Origin: Breviolum minutum Mf 1.05b.01
Lineage: Eukaryota > Sar > Dinophyceae > Suessiales > Symbiodiniaceae
Direction: 5' to 3'
Length of the DNA: 64,000 nt
Assembly: GCA_000507305.1 (NCBI GenBank)
Contig: DF239247.1
Location: 124,001 to 188,000, forward strand
A program made the position numbers and the translations under genes. The notes under the pieces were generated by a model. It saw only the letters and a program-made list of their open reading frames with translations, was not told the DNA's origin and did no database searches. Positions 1-9,222 of the stretch are shown here, piece by piece. Within the stretch, counting starts at the first letter, position 1. The number at the start of each line of letters is the position of its first letter.

Positions 1-577
1 TGTTGCCTCACATTGCCAGTCCATTCTTGAGAATCATGACGATCCACCCTGCACCTGTGCGCGTGTCAGCGTTGTGTCTATTGTGTTCACTTTAACCTTT
101 CCTTCTGGAGACTGTCCATCAGTGATCCTTCCCATTTCTTTACATTTCTTTACTTAATTGTCTTACTTGATCACAACATATCACGACAATGGGTGTAGAG
201 TAGAGCCTTAAAAAAGTCTCAGCCTGAAAGGTGGAAGATGGCGCTGCAGGCTTGCTTTCATTTATCAAGTGACAAGTGTCACAAAATGTGTCAAAGCTTT
301 GATTTATTTAAACAGGCTAGCGCCTGTCAGCCGCCGACCCGGGAGATTTGTTGCATTGGACCAGGGATTATGGATAGCAGAGAAAAGGAACTGTATATAA
401 TGCTGGATATAATGTATTATATATATATATATGTATATCTAAATATGTTTATGTATATTTTGAAGGCTTAGATAAAAACCACATGATGTTGACATCCTTT
501 GCCCTTACACGCATGGTCGGCGCCGCGCGAAGTTAACCCAACGTTTCGAACAACGCCGCCTGGTTTGCAGTTTCTCC
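1..577. other. Non-coding stretch, no gene seen
   Basis: No convincing exon or RNA gene is visible. A short TA run lies near 417-432, and a 77-codon open frame on the plus strand has no coding-like composition. Confidence 0.4.
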
Positions 578-670
578 GGAAATCGGGCCCCAATTTCCAG
601 AACACGGGGCTGGAAATCGAGCCCCGATTTCCGGCAAAACCTCTCCGCCGGAAATCGGTACCCAATTTGG
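578..670. repeat. Three copies of a 21-bp palindromic unit
   Basis: Three imperfect palindromes of the form GGAAATCGGGCCCCGATTTCC lie at 578-598, 612-632 and 650-670, spaced 34 and 38 bp apart. Each unit is close to its own reverse complement, so each could form a hairpin or bind a dimeric protein. The block is much more GC-rich than the sequence to its left. Confidence 0.75.
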
Positions 671-801
671 GCCGCTCGTGGGGGGAATCGAGCCTTTTGG
701 TTGCAAGCTTGTGCGCCTCCAACTAGGCCAAATTCAGGTGGCCAGCACGGCCATACATCTTTATTTGCTACATGGCCATCGCCCCCGGTCCCGGCCCGAC
801 C

Positions 802-1023
802 AAATCCAAAATCCAAACTCCAAACGGCCGGTTTGGATTTTGGATTTCGGATTTTGGATTTCGGATTTTGGATTTTGGATTTGGGATTTTGGATTTCGGA
901 TTTTGGATTTTGGATCTGTTTAGTTTAGTCTTCGTTCTTTTTGTGGCGGCCCCAAACGGCCCCGTTTGGATTTTGGATTTCGGATTTTGGATTTCGGATT
1001 TTGGATTTGGGATTTGGGATTTC
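802..1023. repeat. Heptanucleotide GGATTTY arrays with inverted flank
   Basis: Two arrays (831-916 and 964-1023) are built from a 7-bp unit, TTTTGGA, with variants TTTCGGA and TTTGGGA. Each array is preceded by CCAAACGG followed by a complementary CGTTTGG or GGTTTGG, so each starts at a small hairpin. In front of the first array the unit runs inverted: 802-818 is the exact reverse complement of 831-847, with a 12-nt loop. The unit resembles the TTTAGGG telomere type but differs at two positions. Confidence 0.8.
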
Positions 1024-1056
1024 TTCCCATCGTTTGGATTCTGCATAAGATATTTC

Positions 1057-1437
1057 CTAGTCACGCCGACTCGGGTCGGCGGATTTTGAATTATTTTGAC
1101 ACCAGTTCAACTCGGCTTGCAGTGAGGCCTCTCTGAGCCAAAAAACTTGGAGGCATTCCGGGGATGCTTGGCACGTCGTTGCTAGATTTGCAATCGTTAG
1201 ATTTTGCTTCCTTCCAACATGCCCTTCCAAGCCAAGAGTCTTAAGAATTTCCAAGTACACTGTACACTGCAAAACTTTCGGTAGGACAGCCGAAAGCGCT
1301 ACATTGCTTCCGGAAAGGACGGATGTGATGCGACCTTCCAAAAAACACCTCGGTTTCGTCGGTTTAGCATGGTTTAGCTTTGATTGTAGACCCATCACGT
1401 CATGCAGGACAGCTTCAAGGTTTTGTGCCAGTCTCAA
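1057..1437 (-). CDS. Unrecognised open frame, 126 codons
   Basis: A stop-free minus-strand frame of 126 codons with fairly protein-like composition, for example LEGRITSVLSGSNVALSAV and EASLQAELNWCQNN. No family was recognised, and no splice sites or upstream exon could be tied to it. It lies directly beside the heptanucleotide repeat, so it may be a remnant of a repeat element or a chance frame. The opposite strand also carries open frames here. Confidence 0.22.
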   Translation of the reverse strand: MRLAQNLEAVLHDVMGLQSKLNHAKPTKPRCFLEGRITSVLSGSNVALSAVLPKVLQCTVYLEILKTLGLEGHVGRKQNLTIANLATTCQASPECLQVFWLREASLQAELNWCQNNSKSADPSRRD

Positions 1438-2159
1438 GTGGACGCCAGAGCCCGAGGATCCATGATCCTAAACATGCCAAACCTTTCAAAAATGTGACAG
1501 AGTGTCACGTGAGTCACGTGTCCATACTGACATCAAGGCTCCTCAAGGAGGAAAGCGCTTCATTGGAACCAGGTGTTTCCAGATGTTTCCAGCAATATTT
1601 TGGAACATTGGAAATGATCGGAACATATTGGCAGATTGTGCCACTTGCAGCCCCTGTCAGGGACAACCTTTGCAATGGAGCGATAATCAAAGAAGATGCG
1701 AAGGCCATCTATGGCGTGCCGATACTTGATATTCACAGTTAAATAATTAGGAGACTATGTTTGCAAAGACCAACTCAACACTGATTTCACATCACAATTT
1801 TTGCGCACTCGTTTTGGTTGTTTTGTGCAGGATCGTGGCTTTGTCCCAATGCGTAAAGCTGGCTATGCCGCCAGTATGAGCAGCTTGGTTGTTTAGACGG
1901 GAGATCATAGATTGGGGCACGAAGTGGCACGCTCTTGACTGTATAGTTAGGGGATGTTAGGGGCGTCTATACACTGTATGTTATATAAACATTGAAAGCG
2001 CTCTTCATTCCTGATGTCAGGCAATCGCTTGTGGTGACTCTGCACTCCAGCAGTAGTAGTGCCGTGAAATGAATTTGATCTCCTGAAGCTAATGAATTCG
2101 TGGTGAATTATAGATAGCCAAAGAGACTGAAACAATTTTCAATACCATAATATCCCAAG
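1438..2159. other. No gene seen
   Basis: Plus-strand frames of 75 to 120 codons exist between about 1380 and 1742. Their composition is ambiguous and no splice structure could be fixed. Nothing else is supported. Confidence 0.3.
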
Positions 2160-2503
2160 AAAATTGAATGGACATCACATAATATATCACAATATCAAAT
2201 AATATATTTTAGATTTATAAATAATATGTCTGATTGGATAAAATTTAAATAATAATTTAAATATTGAATTACGATTCAGAATCTCCAAATTAAAATACAT
2301 AATATAAGATTATAAATATAAAAAATATATAATAATACATATAATATACGAAATAATTAATTTTGAAATATAAATAATTTATAAATTTAAAGAAAATAAT
2401 AAAAAATATATTTTTAAAGATATTTTATTTAATATATTTTTTATTTATAATAATTTAAAAAATTTATTATTTTTATAATTTATAATTTTTATAATTTAAT
2501 ATN
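2160..2503. other. Very AT-rich stretch ending at an N
   Basis: Almost pure A and T without a fixed repeat period, ending in an unknown base at 2503 where the retroelement begins. A matching AT-rich stretch lies on the far side of the element. Confidence 0.7.
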
Positions 2504-2708
2504 CGAGCTCAAGGCCTGCGGTCCACATATACTAATCAGCTAGCTTTACAATATGAGATTCAATTCAGCTTTGATCGAACAGGCAAATTTCACACCCGTG
2601 ACTCTGGAATTAAGTCGGTGATCTTTTAGCTATTTCGCCATAAAAACGTGCATTAATTATAATTCCCGGCACTCAATCGTTCTCTACGTCCTCTTCGACT
2701 TCTCCTGC

Positions 2709-4475
2709 TTATTCCAGGGATTGTGACTTCATTCTGCGATATTTTTGCTTCGCCAACTTAGTCACTTCACTCTCTTCTGTCGGTACTATGTTGTAGATAC
2801 CTGATTTCAGTGTATCCCTCAAGTAATTCGTCTTCATGTCTTTAGTCAAACAATCAACCAATATCTTAGATGTGTCGATCCATCTGATCTGATCCGGCAG
2901 CTCTGCACTCAACTCTTCTTGATCTTCTTCGTCAGCATTTTGCCAAATCAGCTGTCGTAGTGCTGCGATATCTACCGACAGTCTCTTGTCATCGGTCTTC
3001 GTGAGCCTATCATTCAACAAGTGATCCTCAAGACTTTTGCAGTCAGTCAGCCATAAATGTTGCATCTGTCCTCGGGAACTTCTCTCCCATTTGCTTCTAT
3101 CAAGTAATCCTCTTGCGTCTACTAATATCGCTCTCAATCTCATTCCTTCTTCTACAGCTGCAGTCATGCCATAGCTCTCAGCCTGTAGCGTTGATCGGCA
3201 TACCCTTTTCACAATCGTCGATTGCCATGCAATCGGGTAAAATGGCGTCTCCATTCCTTTCAGAAAATCTTTGTGCGCCAATACCGTCATCCTGGCTCTC
3301 TGGCTTCTCAGCGGTTCAAGCTTTCCTTTCACTAATTGCTTCTCATTCGACCATAATGCGTTACTGATCGTGCATAGAATACAGTTGCTGAAATCCAACA
3401 TTCCGGCCTGATAAAATATTCCATAATTCGAAAACTCCTTTGCATCTGCAACGGTCTTGTTCGCAAACACAAAATCCTTCAATGTTGCCTTTGTGCAAAT
3501 TGACTGAAGTTTGTTCACACGATAAGATAAATCAGGTCTGGTTTGTCTTGCCACCCAAGCCAACGATCCAACAACTGATCTCAGCTGTGACTTTTCTGCA
3601 TCATTCGCTAGCTCTATCTTTCTCACTCCGGTTCTGTATAAGATTGGTTCAATCTTTTCTGCTGTGGACTTGCATGTAACCTTGATGCTTCCATCTTCTC
3701 CTTGTGCAATTTCTCTTCCACAAAATCGAAACTCTTCTTCTGATACTTTCGAGTCTTCAACTTGGAATGCTTCTTGAATCTTTTGTACAAACTGCTCATA
3801 TCCTGGTTTGCATGAAAACAAAATGTCATCAACATGAGTTCCCATCATGACCTTGATGTCTCCATCCTCACTGTATTTGAACAGTGCTGGGCATTGAGAA
3901 TTCTACTTCATACCAATATTCACGATGGTTCCTTTTAGCTTCAACCAGAATCTTCTACCTGCATCCTTTGTGCCATAGATTGGCACTCTTGCCAGCATCA
4001 TTGCCCCGTCTGGAATCTCCGGGTCTGGAAAACCACCACGGAGTAACCTTAATAATATCAGCCTGTTTATCTTCTCACCATGGAAATAGGCGTTTGTAAT
4101 GTCGATGGACTTGATCCTCAGCGAAAAACTTGCTGTCCACGCCAAAATGATGTTCAAGGCCTCAGTCTCTACTGTTGGTGAGCCCGTTCGAATCTCCTCA
4201 TGAGATTGTTCCAGATCTCCACGAGCCACCAGCCTTGACTTGTGTAAGATCTCATGATGCTGTCCTTCTCTCTTCAAATGTTCATTCTTGTCAGTATCGA
4301 TCCACTGTGTCGGCACTGGCTTGTGCCCTTCCTTCAGTAAATCCTGTAGCTCTTTTCCAGCTACCACTTGTGCTGCCAAGAATTTCTTCCACTTCAAGCA
4401 TTCGGTTGTCCGTGATCCAATAATTCCGTTCTTCGTCTTTTCGTCGCACTTGTCGAAATCGAAAACTTTGCCTCA
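2709..4475 (-). pseudogene. Reverse transcriptase and RNase H of copia element
   Basis: The RVT_2-type reverse transcriptase is recognised from SRLVARGDLEQ, SPTVETEALNIILAW, IKSIDITNAYFHGE and YGTKDAGRRFW, with the catalytic box in GTHVDDILFS. RNase H follows, with LQAESYGM, WLTDCKSL and DKRLSVDIAALRQ. One frame runs from about 4877 to 2709 but is cut by TGA at 4473-4475 and by TAG at 3903-3905, the latter about 25 codons before the VDD box. The first RNase H aspartate, normally in S-D-A-x-W, reads S-N-A-L-W near 3360. The protein would not work without readthrough and repair. The frame ends at 2709 in a basic tail. Confidence 0.88.
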
Positions 4476-5514
4476 TTCCTTTTTCTTTGAGTTTTTCGAT
4501 ACCACTGCATCGAACCTTGCAGCGATGAAGGCTACGACATTGTCGTCAACCTTTGGCCTTTCCTCTTTCTTCCTTGACTGTGTCAGGAAAATGGTCTTAC
4601 CAGTCCATTCTCTTCCGAGCATCTTCACTCCATAGTCGTTTTGCCAACTGTCTTGCATCACTGTGCTCTTTCCTTCCAGGTAGTCAACTTCGGTGATCCT
4701 ACCTTTCGTCAATGATTCGATGGGTACGGGACAATCAGTCATGTTTTCCAGGCTAAACAATGCAATCCTTGGTGTCTTGTGCTCACGTATGAGGATACCC
4801 ATTTTCTCATCGTAATGCCATTCGTCCTGGTTTTCTTCGGTGGCCAAATTCGTCTGATTATAGCCTCTTTCTGCCATATCTACTCCGGAACCTGTGGTTC
4901 CCTATTCTTCTCCTAACTTCCGTCAATGGTAATCCTTCGTCCGCGGGTCTACTCGCCGGTGACTCTGTCGCCCGTGACTCTGTCGGCGACAGTCCGCTTG
5001 ACGAAATCCTTCGCCGTGATGCCAACGGTCCTTCGGCTGTTGAATCTGCACTTCTCCGCCGTGACGGGATGTGTTCTGTCTCTGGCTCACCGGTCGTTTC
5101 CCGGTCCATTTTTTCCTCGGAATCTTCTGAGAAGATATTTCTTTCAATCGGGATATTTTGTGGTAATCGTTCTTACCGTGGTGCATGGTGTGGTGGAATC
5201 GGATTTCCACCTTCACTTCCGCTGTCTTCTTCTTCTTCTTCACCTTCGGCTTCCGGGACTGTAGGAAGTTTACGGTCTATCTCAATGAAGCCTTGCTGGC
5301 CGCTGCCAAAGACAAAGCGTTTCTGACCAGCCAAAAATTGATGCGCCAACGCTTCAGCTGCGTTCACTGGTCTCAACCTGTCGAGCGCTTCACAAACTGG
5401 CGTCCCTTTGCACAGCACCCAAACTACCTTTGGCCCATCAAAGCCAATGATCCGAGAAACCGTGGACCATCCCTGCCTTTCTGGCCTTCTCACGGATCCT
5501 TGTAATCTGCCCAA
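4473..5514 (-). pseudogene. Integrase C-terminal and linker region of copia element
   Basis: This section joins integrase to reverse transcriptase. It contains a segment with IIGFDGPKVVWVLCKGTPV, an acidic run (EGEEEEEDSGSEGG), a Ser/Arg-rich segment, and a segment with YNQTNLATEENQDEWHYDEK. The frame changes near 5438-5514 and again between about 5109 and 4877, so it cannot be read as one protein. Linkers of this kind vary in copia polyproteins, and no separate enzyme activity is expected. Confidence 0.6.
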
Positions 5515-6621
5515 ACTCCAAAGTTGGGTTATCAGCTGCAGTCAGTGCTCCCAAGTCGGCCCAATTCTCTTCATCCATGATGGACCCTGCTTCTTTGGGA
5601 AGCTTTCCTATTACCCATTGGCTTGGTGCAACTCCCTTCACCCTTAACATGCTATTCTTGGCCATCACAGACTGGGTGAGTACATGTTGGACTGCGTCTT
5701 TGCCAACGAGTTGCAGCTCTGCTATGACACGTATCACCATAGCCTTCAGTAATCCTCCGTGTCTTTCTGTCCGGCCAATCTGTTCTGGGATTTCAACTCC
5801 AATCTGGGTGCTTTGACAACCCATTGATGACAGCTCCTTTGAGAATTCACCTCTGTTGTGTAATCCTCTGTCTGACACAACTTCTCTTGGAGGTCCTGCC
5901 CAGCTCATTCAACTGCTCTGGAATGCTTTCAAACATTCTCTTGATGTGGCTTGGCTTCCACCTACCTTGACCACAGTTACCTGGTGGAAACACGTGCCTT
6001 GATCCACCATTGAGAACACAGAGTATCATTCACCATTTGCATCCTTCACCTCAAAGATGTTAACTCCAACTGCATCATTAAAGCTCAGGGACCTTGGAAG
6101 AGTGACTTTCTGAGTCTGTGGCTTCGGCTGCACAGAGTCACAACCTTCGCACCGAAGTGTCCGAGCTGCCTTGATGTAGTCTGGCTTTGCTCCTGAGGCT
6201 CTCAGGATCTGAACCAAAACTCTGTTTGCCACATGTCCAAACTGCCGATGCAGTCTCCTTACTCAATCCTCGTTGCCCTTGGCAGCTGGAGCCACTGCTC
6301 CCTTCTCTCATGTCCATCCTTTGGCAAGTTTGGCAACGGTATCTCGTCCAACATCTCACCTTCCTCATCAAACATCTTCTCAACATCTGTTGGACTTGGC
6401 ATTTCTTGTTGGACTTGCTGGACTTCTTGGGATTGTTCTTCAAATTCTGGATCATCCAATGTCCCAAGTTCTTCAATTCTCTCAGCTTCATCTTCAGCTG
6501 GGAATGCATGCTCGATGCATGTCTGCTGATCCAACTGCTTTTCAAGAGCCATTTGAAATCCAAGATCACTCAAAGCATCTACTGCTGTCATAGGTGCGTG
6601 ATACCTGTCTTTTCTGGATGC
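5438..6621 (-). pseudogene. Integrase of copia element
   Basis: The pre-integrase zinc finger is visible as LHRQFGHVANRV followed by LRCEGCDSVQ (H-x-H...C-x2-C type). The core is seen in YSVFSMVDQGTCFHQV and WAGPPREVVSDRGLHNRGEF, which carries the second catalytic Asp, then IPEQIGRTERHGG with the catalytic Glu. The frame is broken: the preceding acidic segment (about 6591-6262) ends at TAA 6259-6261 and the finger is in another frame. TGA codons at 6026-6028 and 5909-5911 interrupt the core. The acidic leader resembles the tail of the preceding ORF, with which it shares a frame. Confidence 0.85.
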
Positions 6622-9222
6622 TCATTCACTCAGCCATTCTGCCCTTCCATATATATTAATGTCTCCTGGTCCATGCCAGACATCCAATCCCACGGTACGC
6701 AATACCGTGTCTTGGAATCCAAATTGTGGGGTCACCACTGTGAGACTTCCACCCTTCGTGTTCAGGGTAATGATGATTTCTTTCATTCTCTCTTCATCCA
6801 CTTGCTCACCAAGAATCACAGTAGCTTGTGGATAGTACTCTGCATCCAACTTCTTCAACATCTTTCCAGGGCTCTCCAGGTCGTCCATAACTTCATGTCC
6901 TGCAGGTGCGAATGACGTTTTGCAACCAAGACAAATCAATACTCCTAGATTGCTCTTGTTGCTGTGAGTCCATGTCTTACACTTATATCCAGTCAACTCA
7001 CCAGTCCCTGCAGCAGCAGCAGCAAGCGCCATATAACGCTCTGCGGTCTTTCCATCTCCAGTGAAACTTGATCGGATCAGATCATTCTCTATAAACATCT
7101 GCCAAATGCCTTCGTTACACAAGTTGGCACTGACAGAACTCATCGTGGAAGTGGCATAGAATGCACTCCCGGTCTTCTCTTCTCCCAAGCTGTTGTACTC
7201 TCGTGTCCTGGGTTCTTCTGTTCTTTCTTCTTCTTCTGTTTCAGCGATGCAATTTCCTGAGATGATGCAAGCCATGAACAACAATGGCCTCTTCTCTTCA
7301 TCAAACTCCTCAGTATCGTGTGCCCCTGTGTTCTTCTCACACTCCTCCCAGGCATCGTCCACACTGGGCAACATCACACTGAATTTCCTCCAATATTTGC
7401 ACTCCACAGGGATGTTCATTGCAGTATGTCGTGGAGACTTTTTCACACAGATTCTCACTGAAATCAGTTCGTCGTCTTCCTCAGACTTCAGTGTCTCCCA
7501 GGTCAATTTGTTCCTGGGCATTTCCTGCCACTCCGCCTGGTGGCGGTTGGCCTTCTTCAGAAGGGTTGCCATCAGATCCTTCTCAGAGATCCTCGGAGCC
7601 GTCCACCAACTCCGATTATACAATCCCTTCTTGCCCTTGTCTTTTCCTTTGATCTTGGACTTACCACGTCCTTTTCCTTTGCCTTTCTCATATCCTTTGC
7701 TTCGTCTTTGAAATCTTTCCCGCTCGTAATCTCGGGATTCTCGATCTTGCCAGTCCTCTTCATTCCAATCATTCCAATCCTGCCAGCTCTGTCCTTCATC
7801 ATAGCTTTCCTCTGGCATGTCAACGTCATCGTCCTTCTCATCCTTTCTGTTATTTTCCCTCAAAACGATAGCTCCAGGTGCTTTTGGAGGATCTTCTTCA
7901 ACAATCTCCTCTTCCTCACTGTAGGACTCTGACAGTGAGTCTCTTTTCTCCTCCTTTTCTCTTCTCCTTTTCTTGGCCTCCTTGGCTTCCATCAACTCTT
8001 GTTTCATCTTCTGTTTATGTGCTTCCATTTGTTCTTCTTCTGGAGTCTTCACATCGACTGCTTTCTTGGATGATGGCTTCTCTGTCTTTTCACGCCCTGG
8101 TGGAGGTCCCATTGGCTCTGGTGGTTTTGTTCTTGAGCCTGATGCATCAGTTGGTGATGGCTTCTTGAACTCAACCTCTGCCAAGCTCGAGATAGTTCTT
8201 GGACCAAGTTGCAAGATCTTGACCACTTTTTTGGCCTGCTCCATGGGAGTTCCTTCCTGATATAGGTAGTTGATGCCATCTTCCAACATACCACATGCTT
8301 TCAGCCCCTGACACAACTTCCTCAAATTCACTTCGTTCAGCCTTGTCACAAACTCCAAAGCTTCTGTTGCATCATCTGGCCGAGCTTGAGACTTCAGAAG
8401 TCTCTTTCCTGATCTTGACCTCTCACGCCTTGGCTTTTCTCCAGCCTTGTCACATTCTCTGCCACGTGACTTATCCTTTTCCTCATGCTTTTCCTTCTCC
8501 TTACGTTCTCTTTCTCTTTCCTGCCTCCTACGTTCACGTGCCTCTCTTTTCTCACGGGCTTCATCTTCTTCCTTTTCATATGTCAGTCTGCCCCATTCAT
8601 CACAATCATCTGGTAGGCCAAGCTTTTCTCCAACCAGCTTCAATATTCCCTGGTGATAAAATCCAGTGTTTGCCCTTTCACTCTCAGCAGACCGTCCACT
8701 TGTGCAGAACGATGGGAAATCTTCTTTTGCGAAATTGAAGAGACGTACACGGGATTTGTCACTCCACTTCATCGCTGTCCAAGTGTGAACTGCCCTGGCA
8801 ATCCTAGTCTCTGGTCCTAGGCCCAGTCCATGGCCTACAACCACTATCACCATGTTCTTTCCTGCATAATCCTTCCTGCGGGTAAACTCCTTGATCTGGC
8901 GTCCAAGTTGTTCAATCCTTTGGTGCAATTCTTTATCCTTCAGGATGCTCTTTGCTCCTTTCTCACCTCCTCCTGGGTGAGGATCATCATACTCTATATT
9001 CTCAGTTCTGCAATCCAATACTGAGCATACTGTATCTTCCGGCTTGTGACGCCACACCGTATGGGTTGCCTTCTTGTTGACACTGTTTAAGTGCCATTCA
9101 AGGGTGTCAACCAAGCATGTTGTGGCAGCTCTTGACTCTTCCGTGTCCTGGGCCAGTGGAACGTTTCTCCACTCTGGGTCACCAGCACGACCATGTTTCT
9201 TCAAGTAGTTGTGCCACCACAT
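6622..9222 (-). CDS. Extra ORF between protease and integrase, unknown function
   Basis: An 866-codon frame in the same phase as Gag, separated from it only by TAG at 9223-9225. Residues about 115-210 look like a folded domain (NMVIVVVGHGLGLGPETR, later GFYHQGILKLVGEKLG). It is followed by a strongly charged Arg/Glu/Lys stretch, more charged and basic low-complexity sequence to about residue 540, and a C-terminal part with a possible zinc site (YKCKTW...LICLGCKTSF) and TLNTKGGSLTVVTPQFGF. I do not recognise the domains. It is probably part of the polyprotein rather than an independent gene. The following TGA at 6622-6624 does not change frame, so the reading continues into the integrase leader. 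Confidence 0.7.
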   Translation of the reverse strand: MWWHNYLKKHGRAGDPEWRNVPLAQDTEESRAATTCLVDTLEWHLNSVNKKATHTVWRHKPEDTVCSVLDCRTENIEYDDPHPGGGEKGAKSILKDKELHQRIEQLGRQIKEFTRRKDYAGKNMVIVVVGHGLGLGPETRIARAVHTWTAMKWSDKSRVRLFNFAKEDFPSFCTSGRSAESERANTGFYHQGILKLVGEKLGLPDDCDEWGRLTYEKEEDEAREKREARERRRQERERERKEKEKHEEKDKSRGRECDKAGEKPRRERSRSGKRLLKSQARPDDATEALEFVTRLNEVNLRKLCQGLKACGMLEDGINYLYQEGTPMEQAKKVVKILQLGPRTISSLAEVEFKKPSPTDASGSRTKPPEPMGPPPGREKTEKPSSKKAVDVKTPEEEQMEAHKQKMKQELMEAKEAKKRRREKEEKRDSLSESYSEEEEIVEEDPPKAPGAIVLRENNRKDEKDDDVDMPEESYDEGQSWQDWNDWNEEDWQDRESRDYERERFQRRSKGYEKGKGKGRGKSKIKGKDKGKKGLYNRSWWTAPRISEKDLMATLLKKANRHQAEWQEMPRNKLTWETLKSEEDDELISVRICVKKSPRHTAMNIPVECKYWRKFSVMLPSVDDAWEECEKNTGAHDTEEFDEEKRPLLFMACIISGNCIAETEEEERTEEPRTREYNSLGEEKTGSAFYATSTMSSVSANLCNEGIWQMFIENDLIRSSFTGDGKTAERYMALAAAAAGTGELTGYKCKTWTHSNKSNLGVLICLGCKTSFAPAGHEVMDDLESPGKMLKKLDAEYYPQATVILGEQVDEERMKEIIITLNTKGGSLTVVTPQFGFQDTVLRTVGLDVWHGPGDINIYGRAEWLSE

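Noticed and set aside
768..1089. Long frames rich in W, F, D and G, or in N, P, K and S, around the heptamer arrays
   Set aside because: These arise from the 7-bp repeat, which stays open in several frames.
6187..6915. 242-codon plus-strand frame
   Set aside because: It lies opposite the integrase and the extra ORF of the copia element and has no domain of its own.
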